From Chlamydiota bacterium (GTDB taxonomy: Bacteria > Chlamydiota > Chlamydiia > Chlamydiales > SM23-39), in the NCBI GenBank assembly GCA_021772195.1, contig JAJFML010000142.1:1-8859 (forward strand): a stretch of 8,859 nucleotides of DNA, written 5' to 3'. This document shows, piece by piece, positions 1 through 6,310 of this stretch. Below the pieces are notes generated by a model that worked only from the letters and a program-made list of their open reading frames with translations, searched no databases and was not told the origin of the DNA. Within the stretch, counting starts at the first letter, position 1, and every line of letters begins with the position of its first letter. Position numbers and translations under genes: made by a program.

Positions 1-726
1 CTTAAAAGAGAATCTCATCCCTTCAAATATGGCTATGGCATCCTATTGCATTCGGGATACCACTATATCGATCTTTTGACCTCACTTCTTGCTCTCAATC
101 AGCCTTTTTTAAAGGAGCCTTCAACTAAAGAGTACAAACTATTTAAGACCTCTCCCTCTGATCAGATCTATAATTTGGGTGAAAATGCTCTCTTCCTCCT
201 TCATCAAAAAAAGCAAGCACTAGGGATTGAGATGATATCCCAAATGAAAGATTTTGGTGAAACCGACCTTTTTCTAATTGGTCAGGAGAAATCTCAAATT
301 CTTACAAACTTCTCTCTGAGACTCAATGGAACCTCATTATCATCTAGGAACGCCTCAAAGAGTTTTGTCAAACTGGATGGTAAATTAAGGCAAGAGATAG
401 TCAGTATTCATCTAGGTACATTTTGCTCTATTCATATCTCAAGCCTTCCTTTCAATAAGATTGATCCTCAAAACTACAAGACCGAGAACTTCGACATTAC
501 CATCATGACCTCCCCTATTTTAAAAGAAGAGCAAACGGTTTTAAGATTGAGCCGCGAAGATTTTCATCCCATTCATAATTCGTTAAACAAAGAGGCGAGA
601 AAAAAACAGCTCTATCAATTTTTAGAAGGAAAAAATGGAAACTCTCACTTTCTTACTCACAGAGAAAATATAGAGATGCTCCACGCAATTTATTTCCAAC
701 TAACAAAAGAACTCATTCTAAAATGA
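1..726 (+). CDS. Probable Gfo/Idh/MocA-type oxidoreductase, C-terminal part (5' end outside window)
   Basis: The frame is open from the first base and ends at TGA 724-726, leaving 241 residues of a longer protein. The visible start resembles the end of the dehydrogenase domain of the Gfo/Idh/MocA family: a short stretch GYGILLHSGYHYIDLL looks like the conserved 'H-x-x-D-L' helix near the substrate pocket. The C-terminus (SHFLTHRENIEMLHAIYFQL) resembles the family's closing helix, where 'hr..i..l.aiy' is common. The NAD(P)-binding Rossmann half and the usual EKP motif would lie upstream and cannot be seen. Enzymes of this family oxidise or reduce sugars and related hydroxy compounds, but no substrate can be named. 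The gene converges on citrate synthase with only 7 bp between stop codons and no visible terminator hairpin. The TTG at 46 is not a credible start because the frame continues upstream with family-like sequence. The family call is by motif memory only. Confidence 0.55.
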   Translation, partial: LKRESHPFKYGYGILLHSGYHYIDLLTSLLALNQPFLKEPSTKEYKLFKTSPSDQIYNLGENALFLLHQKKQALGIEMISQMKDFGETDLFLIGQEKSQILTNFSLRLNGTSLSSRNASKSFVKLDGKLRQEIVSIHLGTFCSIHISSLPFNKIDPQNYKTENFDITIMTSPILKEEQTVLRLSREDFHPIHNSLNKEARKKQLYQFLEGKNGNSHFLTHRENIEMLHAIYFQLTKELILK

Positions 727-733
727 AGTCTAT

Positions 734-1948
734 TTAACTCTCTACGGTGATGTCGCATGGACGAGTTAATGGATATTTCTTGAGCGTATGCTCTACAAAA
801 TTTGCCGTCCAACCCGTGATTCTGCCAAGAGCTAGCATCGTTGTGTTCATCTCTTTAGGAGCTCCAAAGAGCTTGTAGAAAATGCAATTAAAGAGGTCAG
901 GATTGGGAGTAAGACCTTTTTTAACGTAGAAGGGATCCGTATTAACCCTATCAATCAGAGTAAATGCGATCTCACGATGACTCTTCACTTCGGAAAAGTC
1001 AAAAGAATCCCCCTTAAGAATTTTTAACATTGTCTCAACTCTAGGATCCCAGCATCCCTGGATACGGTTATAGGTGCGCTGACCAAAACCCATTAAAAGC
1101 TGCTTGTTTTCAAGAATGCGATCGACATAAGCGTTAGGATCTTCCCCTGTCCTGGTAAGCTCTTCATACATTTCGGAGACGTGCTGTGATGCGCCTCCAT
1201 GAATCGAACCATTAAATGCAGCCATTCCCGATGCAATTCCAGTATAAATACTACCTCTTGAGCTTGCGACATTTCGAACAGCTACTGATGAACAATTCTG
1301 ACCATGTTCTGCATGTAAGATCATGATCGTATTTAATATCTTACCTAATTTTTTAAGTTTCTCTGGGTTCTTTCCTCCATGCATCATGTGAAGAATCTTT
1401 TCGCTATGGGGCAAATCTTTCCCTGGCTCTTTCCAATCGGTGCCCATAATTTTGGTGTACCTGTAGGAGACGGACACTGCTGTTTGAGCTACTAGAAAAG
1501 CGGCTTTTTCAACAAAATCTTGAGGATCATCCAAGTATTTTCCTTCAATTGATCCCAGAGCAATTGTAGCCATTTGAAGAGCATCCATGGGATGAGTGTT
1601 CACAGGAATTGCATCTAAAAAAGGTCTCATCTCATCAAAAAGCTTCAAATATTTTGAAACATACGCTCGAAACTCCTCCACTCTCGGCGACGATCCAAAG
1701 ATAATCTCAAAAGCGCAGTCCAGAAAATCCATCCCCAACTTATCAATAACGCTTACTCCTCGATAGTAGAGCTTTCCATCTCGCTTATCGATCTTACAGA
1801 GCTCACTCTTACAAATCGCTGTATGATAGAGACCTGGATCATAAATCATAAATCGATTGTTAGGATCGGTAAAATTTAGAATGGTGTATCCATTGCAAGG
1901 CTCTAAAGTAAAACATTTATTCAAGTCAATCTCTTCAGCAACAGTCAT
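734..1948 (-). CDS. gltA: Citrate synthase (type II-like), atypical active site
   Basis: This 404-residue protein should condense acetyl-CoA with oxaloacetate to give citrate, the entry step of the TCA cycle, in the cytoplasm. Visible landmarks are HAEHGQNCSS (about 212-221, like HADHEQN in the E. coli enzyme), IHGGASQHVSEM with the first catalytic His at 250, GFGQRTY...DPR at 287-303, NPDLF with the catalytic Asp at 351, GRITGW with the oxaloacetate-binding Arg at 376, and a C-terminal TRP with Arg 396. The oddity is Gln 290 (codon CAG), where citrate synthases normally have the second catalytic His (GHRVY or GHAV), followed by a short insertion before DPR. The length is slightly below the 427 residues of E. 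coli GltA. The start is supported by AGGAG at 1956-1960. It overlaps the upstream aminotransferase gene by 14 bp, so translational coupling is likely. Chlamydiaceae lack this gene while environmental chlamydiae have it. A 2-methylcitrate synthase or a non-canonical paralogue is possible. Confidence 0.9.
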   Translation of the reverse strand: MTVAEEIDLNKCFTLEPCNGYTILNFTDPNNRFMIYDPGLYHTAICKSELCKIDKRDGKLYYRGVSVIDKLGMDFLDCAFEIIFGSSPRVEEFRAYVSKYLKLFDEMRPFLDAIPVNTHPMDALQMATIALGSIEGKYLDDPQDFVEKAAFLVAQTAVSVSYRYTKIMGTDWKEPGKDLPHSEKILHMMHGGKNPEKLKKLGKILNTIMILHAEHGQNCSSVAVRNVASSRGSIYTGIASGMAAFNGSIHGGASQHVSEMYEELTRTGEDPNAYVDRILENKQLLMGFGQRTYNRIQGCWDPRVETMLKILKGDSFDFSEVKSHREIAFTLIDRVNTDPFYVKKGLTPNPDLFNCIFYKLFGAPKEMNTTMLALGRITGWTANFVEHTLKKYPLTRPCDITVES

Positions 1949-2798
1949 GATATATCTCCTGATTTAAATTTCGATTCACATGTTCTCGGAATAATTCGCG
2001 TAAATGAGCCGTCCTCTTTCCAGGCAGCCCCTGATTTATTATTTGATCCTCTACCTGAACAAGAGGAACAGCATCTTTAATGCTAGATGTTAAAAAAGCC
2101 TCATCACAAAACTTAAGCTCAGACTTTTTAAGAGGTCTATATTCAATTTCAAAGTGCTCTTTTGCAAGCTCCAGAAAAATGGACCTTGTAACTCCCCTTA
2201 CTATCTTAGAATCAGCAGTAATCAAACGATCTCCAATAAAGAAAAAAGCATTGCAAGTCGTTCCCTCTAAAATCTCATCCTTATCGTTGATATATAGAGC
2301 ATCATCAAAACCCCTTCTCTTGGCCTCTTTCATCGACAAAATCGCAGGTAGATAGTGTGTTGATTTCACCTCAGGCATCACTCTCATTTGCCTGGATAAA
2401 GCGGCTTTCATTCCCTTCTCATAGGTAATAATTGGATAAAGAGTAATGGGGTGAAAGAGTAGCATAAGATTCGAGCGGCCCATCGGTTCGATCTGCTCGG
2501 ATGATCCAATGCCGCATGTAAGAACAAATCTAACTCCTGCATCGATGGGCGGATTTTTCTCAAGTAAGAGATAAAAGATCGTGGAAATCTCATCCAGGCT
2601 CATTGGAAGCTCTAGCTCCACCTGATCTGCAGACCAAGCAAGTCTTTTCAGATGTTCCAAAAGGTAAAAGGGTTTCCCTTTGTATAATTGAACATAATCG
2701 AAGACCCCATACCCGCGCAGCACACTTAAGTCAAAGGCGCTGATCAGTGCATCTTCTTTAGATACGAACCTTCCATTTACATAGTGCACAATGTCCAT
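1935..2798 (-). CDS. Class IV PLP-dependent aminotransferase (BCAT / D-amino acid aminotransferase / ADC lyase family)
   Basis: This 287-residue fold-type IV PLP enzyme has the family length. The Schiff-base Lys is residue 145 in PEVKSTHYL, the same number as in Bacillus D-amino acid aminotransferase, and the pyridine-binding Glu is residue 178 in ILEGTTCNAF. The RGYGVFDYV block (28-36) and the C-terminal FLTSSIKDAVPL block also fit. Family members transfer amino groups of branched-chain or D-amino acids, or cleave aminodeoxychorismate, and the sequence does not settle which. The Arg and His that trap the carboxylate in Bacillus D-AAT (RxH) appear as Ser and Gln here (GSSEQ, 98-102), which argues against a classical D-AAT. 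The SSIKDAVP block recalls ADC-lyase-like members. It is first in a two-gene unit with citrate synthase, overlapping it by 14 bp. The ATG at 2796-2798 has no recognisable Shine-Dalgarno sequence and is immediately preceded by a small inverted repeat. Confidence 0.85.
   Translation of the reverse strand: MDIVHYVNGRFVSKEDALISAFDLSVLRGYGVFDYVQLYKGKPFYLLEHLKRLAWSADQVELELPMSLDEISTIFYLLLEKNPPIDAGVRFVLTCGIGSSEQIEPMGRSNLMLLFHPITLYPIITYEKGMKAALSRQMRVMPEVKSTHYLPAILSMKEAKRRGFDDALYINDKDEILEGTTCNAFFFIGDRLITADSKIVRGVTRSIFLELAKEHFEIEYRPLKKSELKFCDEAFLTSSIKDAVPLVQVEDQIINQGLPGKRTAHLRELFREHVNRNLNQEIYHDCC
1956..1960 (-). promoter_or_regulatory. Ribosome binding site of citrate synthase
   Basis: The minus strand reads AGGAG seven bases before the ATG at 1946-1948. 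It sits inside the last codons of the aminotransferase gene. It fixes the citrate synthase start and means that ribosomes finishing the upstream gene (stop at 1935-1937) pass over this site. Confidence 0.75.
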
Positions 2799-2799
2799 C

Positions 2800-2817
2800 T
2801 AAATCTATCCAGATTTA
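2800..2817. promoter_or_regulatory. Small perfect inverted repeat directly before the aminotransferase start
   Basis: TAAATCT and AGATTTA form a perfect 7-bp inverted repeat around the 4-base spacer ATCC, ending one base from the ATG of the aminotransferase on the minus strand. In mRNA this would be a weak AT-rich hairpin in the place where a Shine-Dalgarno sequence is normally found; in DNA it could be an operator half-site pair. No function is demonstrated. An AT-rich region can produce such a repeat by chance. Confidence 0.3.
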
Positions 2818-2887
2818 CATAAAAAAAAGACATAGCTTTGAACAGAATAAATTTTTAGACAAGCACAAAAAAAAATTTAGTGGTTTG

Positions 2888-2908
2888 AGAGCTTGATGAA
2901 TAAGCTCT
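2888..2908. repeat. Perfect 7-bp inverted repeat overlapping the tRNA-Cys promoter
   Basis: AGAGCTT (2888-2894) and AAGCTCT (2902-2908) are exact inverted copies separated by 7 bases. The repeat covers the -35 box of the tRNA-Cys promoter and lies in the divergent region shared with the aminotransferase. It could be a binding site for a dimeric regulator. No T-run follows, so it does not look like a terminator. Confidence 0.4.
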
Positions 2909-2921
2909 ACTTGATCATAAT
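2893..2921 (+). promoter_or_regulatory. Sigma70-type promoter of tRNA-Cys
   Basis: TTGATG (2893-2898) and CATAAT (2916-2921) are separated by exactly 17 bases, four and five matches respectively to TTGACA and TATAAT. Transcription would begin around 2927-2929, a few bases before the mature 5' end of the tRNA at 2934. Position and spacing make this the best promoter in the window. Confidence 0.65.
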
Positions 2922-2933
2922 GGATCCTCTTCA

Positions 2934-3004
2934 GGTGGCATAGCCAAGCGGTAAGGCCGGGGCCTGCAAAGCCTCTATCCCCAGTTCGAATCTGGGTGCC
3001 ACCT
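2934..3004 (+). tRNA. tRNA-Cys (anticodon GCA)
   Basis: The 71-base gene folds into a full cloverleaf. The acceptor stem is GGTGGCA (2934-2940) with TGCCACC (2997-3003). The D-stem GCC/GGC encloses the loop AAGCGGTAA. The anticodon stem GGGGC/GCCTC (one G-T pair) holds the loop CTGCAAA with anticodon GCA. The variable loop is the 4-base TATC, and the T-stem CCCAG/CTGGG holds TTCGAAT. The discriminator base is T at 3004, the known identity base for tRNA-Cys. It reads UGC and UGU codons. The CCA end is not encoded, so it must be added after transcription. A T-rich run (about 3004-3014) follows directly and may help end transcription. Confidence 0.96.
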
Positions 3005-3141
3005 TTCTTTTTTCTCTAAAACTCCTTGATAATACATAATGAATCGCTGCTATCTACTGCAGAATTAAATCTCAACTATTCCCTTTAAAGCACTCTTTGT
3101 CATCAAAAAAAACGCCACCCTCTTCCTGAATAAGACTACGT

Positions 3142-3154
3142 CAGCTCGAATCTG
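3142..3154 (+). repeat. Near-copy of the tRNA-Cys T-arm
   Basis: CAGCTCGAATCTG matches 12 of 13 bases of CAGTTCGAATCTG in the T-arm of the tRNA (2982-2994), about 150 bp downstream in the same orientation. tRNA T-arms are common attachment sites for integrating elements, so this could be a decayed attachment-site copy or a fragment of a second tRNA. The short match could also be chance. The rest of 3005-3221 shows no gene and no convincing promoter for the pseudogene that follows. Confidence 0.3.
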
Positions 3155-3221
3155 AAAAATTCCTATAAATCACAACACACTTACAATAGGCATATTACAT
3201 CAATAAGAATAAGTATTTTCT

Positions 3222-4393
3222 ATGAAAATTACATTGAAAGAAAGGTCAGACTTTCTAGATCGTATCGATTTCTCATTTAGAGTAAACCCTGTAGTCGCGC
3301 TATTAGGCCCAAGGCAATGCGGAAAAACAACTTTGGCTAGAATGTACATTAAAGAGCTAAAGCGCAAAAAGAAGATCCATTACTTCGACCTAGAAGATCC
3401 AGAAGATCTCGTTCTATTTGAAAATCCTAATTAACTCTAGCTTCTTTAACAGGACTTATCATCATTGATGAAATCCAAAAAATTCCGGAAATTTTTCAAT
3501 TAATTCGAGTACTAGTTGATTCTCCCGATAACCAAAAACAATTTCTCATTTTAGGTTCAGCTTCTCGTGATTTAATTCATCAAAGTTCAGAGACACTTGC
3601 AGGGAGAATTAGTTACATTGAACTAACTCCTTTTTCAATATGTGATGTGAAAGATACTGAAAAACTTTGGATAAGAGGAGGGTTTCCTAAGTCTTATTTC
3701 CCCAAATCTCTTGACGAAAGCATTGAATGGAGAAAAGGGTATATTTCTACCTTTTTAGAAAGAGATATACCGAATCTAGGTTTTGAAATTCCATCTACAG
3801 CATTAAGGCGTTTTTGGATGATGATGACGTCCTATCACGGAAACATCTTCAACGCATCTGAAATAGGTAGATCCTTGGGTCTTTCGGGCCCAACTATGAG
3901 AAAGTATTTAGATCTTTTAACCGGGACTTTTATGCTTCGCCAGCTTCAACCTTGGTTTGAAAATATTTCAAAGCGCCAGATTAAGTCACCAAAAGTCTAT
4001 TTTAGAGACAGCGGAATTTTTCATACTCTATTGGGAGTGAATAAAAAAGACACCATTCTACGTCACCCCAAACTTGGGGCTTCTTGGGAAGGTTTTGCTC
4101 TAGAGTCTGTGATACGAATGCATAGAGCAGCTCAAGAGTAGTGTTTCTTTTGGGGAGTACACCAACAAGCTGAACTCGACCTCATGCTTTTTATAGATGC
4201 TAAAAGAGTTGGCTTTGAGTTTAAATGGAAGGACGCTCCAAAGTTAACATCTTCAATAATCAACGCATGCGAAATATTACAATTAGAGATATGTTATATC
4301 ATCTACCCTGGAGTCAAAAAATATCAACTCGCTGAAAACATTTGGGTAATTGGCTTATCTGAATATATACAAGAACCTTTTAGAACTTCTTAA
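3222..4393 (+). pseudogene. AAA-family ATPase with DUF4143 domain, disrupted
   Basis: Read across two lesions, this encodes a near full-length (about 390-residue) ATPase of the AAA_14/DUF4143 family. The first segment (3222-3434) has Walker A LLGPRQCGKTTLA. The second (3431-4138) has Walker B LIIIDEIQ, the LGSASRDL sensor block, LWIRGGFP, FLERDIP, and a helix-turn-helix-like stretch ASEIGRSLGLSGPTMRKYLD. The third (4142-4393) has AELDLML followed by GFEFKW, resembling a PD-(D/E)xK nuclease-like D...ExK core. Lesion one is a missing base near 3429-3432: restoring one base joins ENPN to LTLASLTGL in register. Lesion two is TAG at 4139-4141 in the same frame, between RAAQE and CFFWGVHQQAELD. Such ATPases are widespread accessory genes of uncertain function, often transferred horizontally. 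No good ribosome site precedes the ATG at 3222. The 3' end overlaps the convergent autotransporter gene by 14 bp. Confidence 0.88.
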
Positions 4394-5675
4394 TAACTCT
4401 TAATAGACCAGTATGTGATTGAAAGCGCTTCCCAACCTCTCCAATGTAAGCAAGGCTTACATATGGATAGGTTCTATCAGCGGGAACAAAGATTGTTTCA
4501 AGACCAAATGATGCTAAATCTTGTGATCTAGTAGCGATATTTGTAGTAAAGAAGCTCGTACCACCTACAATGCTAGCTGAAAGCTCGCCTGTATCGTAGA
4601 ACTGCTTATTGATATATCCAATTGTCTCTTTTAAGAAGAACCAACCCCAATCAAATTCCCATACATCGTAGAATCTAAGACCTAGTTCGGATCTAAACTG
4701 TGATGAATAGTGATCATCTACAACCATGTTTAAAACGCCTGCTCCCTTCTCGGTAAAGCACTCTTGCCAATTACCAACATAGGCAAGGGAAAGATAGGGC
4801 TCAACGCCTCCCCAGCTTCTAATAAAATCATATCCCATCTCTACGAAAGGAAGGATTTGCCAGTTATTAAAGCATGATTTTGCAACCGCTTTAAATCCAG
4901 GAAAAGAGATGTTTCGGTCGTTGGAGATATCATTATATCCGCCATTTATTGAGAAGTTCGTATAAAAACCTTCCCATGTGAAAACACCGTATAGCGAGAG
5001 AATCCCTTGATGAACGTCACTCTCAGCCAAATCGTAATCTTGACACACATTGGTGTAAACATAGTTTAAGCTTGTGCCGATCAGTCCATTTTCAAGTCCA
5101 TAATATTCGAAAGCAAGCGCGGCTCCCCCACTAACGGAATCATATGCAGGATTGATACTTTGGGCTTTTAAGTGAGAATAGTTTCCAAGAGCGTTAATAG
5201 AGACGCCATAAGTTGAATTCTTCGATCTTTTCGAATCTAAAAATAGAGAGGTGATCTCATCGGAATTGCTAGCAACTAACTCTTCAAACATCTTTGCTGG
5301 CTCAAATTTAACCGCACACTTTCCAGCGCTATCATTATTCATTTTTGAATATGCAGATTTTACCTGAACTTGATTCGAAGCATTTACCGAATTCATAAGA
5401 GCGATGGTATTTGCAGTTAGCTTTGATGGGTTTGAGTTAGTTAGAGATGCATTTAAAAGAGAACCATCAAAATCAGCAAACAGTGCTGCCGCCTCGCAGT
5501 TTTGATTCAAATTATCAGCAAAAATTTTATTTGCGTTATTATTTACCTTCCCAAGATCAATTTGCAAGCAAATGGGGGGTGCTGGCGGTGCTGGAGGTAT
5601 TGGCGGTCCCGGAGGTTGATTTGCAAACCCCAAGCTAGAGACTAAGAGCATTGAGAGACAAGAGATCTTTTTCAT
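4380..5675 (-). CDS. Outer-membrane protein with C-terminal autotransporter beta-barrel
   Basis: This 431-residue exported protein has a signal peptide (MKKISCLSMLLVSSLGFA, cleavage likely near residue 18-20). A proline-rich stretch follows (21-34, PPG/PPI/PPA units), then a short Asn- and Ala-rich region (about 40-150) and a barrel-like part (about 155-431). The barrel has alternating aromatic and glycine-rich strands (GAALAFEYYG, GILSLYGVFTW, VEPYLSLAYVG, YPYVSLAYIGEVG). It ends in Phe, as expected of a barrel recognised by the BAM complex, and fits the autotransporter domain (PF03797). The passenger is unusually small for an autotransporter. Six cysteines remain in the mature protein (36, 60, 120, 211, 268, 306), which would suit a disulfide-linked chlamydial envelope. 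The ATG at 5675 is chosen over an upstream TTG at 5693 because AAGGA lies 6 bases before it and the signal peptide starts there. It is last in the operon, 2 bp after the FecR gene. Confidence 0.82.
   Translation of the reverse strand: MKKISCLSMLLVSSLGFANQPPGPPIPPAPPAPPICLQIDLGKVNNNANKIFADNLNQNCEAAALFADFDGSLLNASLTNSNPSKLTANTIALMNSVNASNQVQVKSAYSKMNNDSAGKCAVKFEPAKMFEELVASNSDEITSLFLDSKRSKNSTYGVSINALGNYSHLKAQSINPAYDSVSGGAALAFEYYGLENGLIGTSLNYVYTNVCQDYDLAESDVHQGILSLYGVFTWEGFYTNFSINGGYNDISNDRNISFPGFKAVAKSCFNNWQILPFVEMGYDFIRSWGGVEPYLSLAYVGNWQECFTEKGAGVLNMVVDDHYSSQFRSELGLRFYDVWEFDWGWFFLKETIGYINKQFYDTGELSASIVGGTSFFTTNIATRSQDLASFGLETIFVPADRTYPYVSLAYIGEVGKRFQSHTGLLRVIKKF
5574..5615 (-). repeat. Coding 9-bp repeat giving a Pro-Pro-X stretch
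   Basis: Four full 9-bp units plus a partial one encode PPG-PPI-PPA-PPA-PP just after the signal peptide cleavage region of the autotransporter-type protein. The two neighbouring PPA units are nearly identical at DNA level. The units keep the reading frame, so gain or loss of a unit would change linker length without breaking the gene. The run probably acts as a stiff spacer (inference). Confidence 0.7.
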
Positions 5676-5677
5676 AT

Positions 5678-6310
5678 TTATTCCTTCCAGCAAAGTCCAT
5701 CTTTCTTATTGGCTCTTACACCTGGCGTAAACAGCTTCATTAAACTAGGCGAAGGAGTCGTGCCAAATTGTATACGAGACATTTGAGATGATATGGTTGA
5801 GTATTGAAATGCCAATGCAGGACCAATTTTTCCCGAAGAGACTTTGTTTTTCATTACAGTCGTTGCATCTATACCATGCACATATGAGGTACCTAGTAGA
5901 TGGGCAAGAACTGTTGTTGTTCCTCTAAAACCAATAGTTACATTGGGAGTTCCAACCTCAACATTATCAGGATATTCCTTTGGAATTGATCCTGTCACAA
6001 ATCTACTTGCACCTTTGTACAATTTGATAAAGATGCGGTTTTTCTTATAAGTATCAATGTAAATAGATGTATCTGAGACGAGAAGAACGGAAGTTCCATC
6101 AAAAAACTCGACCCTACCTTTCGAACCACTCGAAGTAGTCAGGGTATCACCTTCCATGACCTGTGATCCTAAGCGAAGAGAGCGTTTTGCAGCTCCCTTT
6201 TCTTGTGCTTCAAAAACTCCATTTGCTTGCACAATTTTCCCTACAACGGGAGCGGCTTCTAACTGAAGTACAGTCAAAGCAAGGAGTAATAATATTGTAA
6301 ATCGTTTCAT
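5678..6310 (-). CDS. Secreted FecR-domain protein
   Basis: This 210-residue protein begins with a clear signal peptide (MKRFTILLLLALTVLQLEAA) and should be periplasmic or envelope-attached. Residues about 22-135 match the FecR domain (PF04773): VVGKIVQANGVFEA, then LRLGSQVMEGDTLTTSSGSK with the typical 'G..v..GD.l.T..gs' run. These are followed by RVEFFDGTSVLLVSDTSI, LYKGASRFV and VGTPNVTIGFRGTT. The C-terminal 70 residues are not recognised. FecR domains sit in the periplasm, in some cases relaying signals to sigma factors; here there is no sigma factor and no anti-sigma N-terminus, so the role differs from classical FecR. The start ATG (6308-6310) overlaps the cyclase stop as ATGA, with AAGGA just upstream. 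Tight coupling to the CHASE2 cyclase suggests that it works with that sensor, perhaps as a periplasmic partner (inference). Confidence 0.85.
   Translation of the reverse strand: MKRFTILLLLALTVLQLEAAPVVGKIVQANGVFEAQEKGAAKRSLRLGSQVMEGDTLTTSSGSKGRVEFFDGTSVLLVSDTSIYIDTYKKNRIFIKLYKGASRFVTGSIPKEYPDNVEVGTPNVTIGFRGTTTVLAHLLGTSYVHGIDATTVMKNKVSSGKIGPALAFQYSTISSQMSRIQFGTTPSPSLMKLFTPGVRANKKDGLCWKE
5682..5686 (-). promoter_or_regulatory. Ribosome binding site deciding the autotransporter start
   Basis: The minus strand reads AAGGA 6 bases before the ATG at 5673-5675. The site is formed by the last codons of the FecR gene, which ends at 5678. It supports the ATG start over the upstream in-frame TTG and implies translational coupling to FecR. 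Confidence 0.7.

Noticed and set aside
2080..2355. Plus-strand open frame of 91 codons inside the aminotransferase gene
   Set aside because: It is antisense to a well-supported PLP enzyme, shows no family motifs and has no ribosome site.
2408..2593. Second minus-strand frame of 61 codons inside the aminotransferase gene
   Set aside because: It is an out-of-frame shadow of the same coding region with no recognisable features.
3005..3221. CRISPR array, small RNA or further gene in the tRNA-downstream gap
   Set aside because: There are no regularly spaced repeats, no sizeable open frame and no convincing promoter-terminator pair.
3425..3440. Programmed -1 frameshift joining the first two ATPase segments
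   Set aside because: There is no slippery heptamer. The two frames overlap by only a few bases, and a second nonsense lesion further on points to a pseudogene.
4380..4393. Bidirectional terminator between the ATPase pseudogene and the autotransporter-type gene
   Set aside because: The convergent ends overlap and I see no GC-rich hairpin followed by a T-run.
5447..5638. Plus-strand frame of 63 codons opposite the autotransporter-type gene
   Set aside because: It is antisense to the signal peptide and proline-rich coding region, with no independent support.
5676..5693. Longer autotransporter start at TTG 5693
   Set aside because: The extra six residues would spoil the signal peptide, and the AAGGA site fits the ATG at 5675.
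5844..6050. Plus-strand frame of 68 codons opposite the FecR gene
   Set aside because: It is antisense to a clear FecR domain and lacks a ribosome site.
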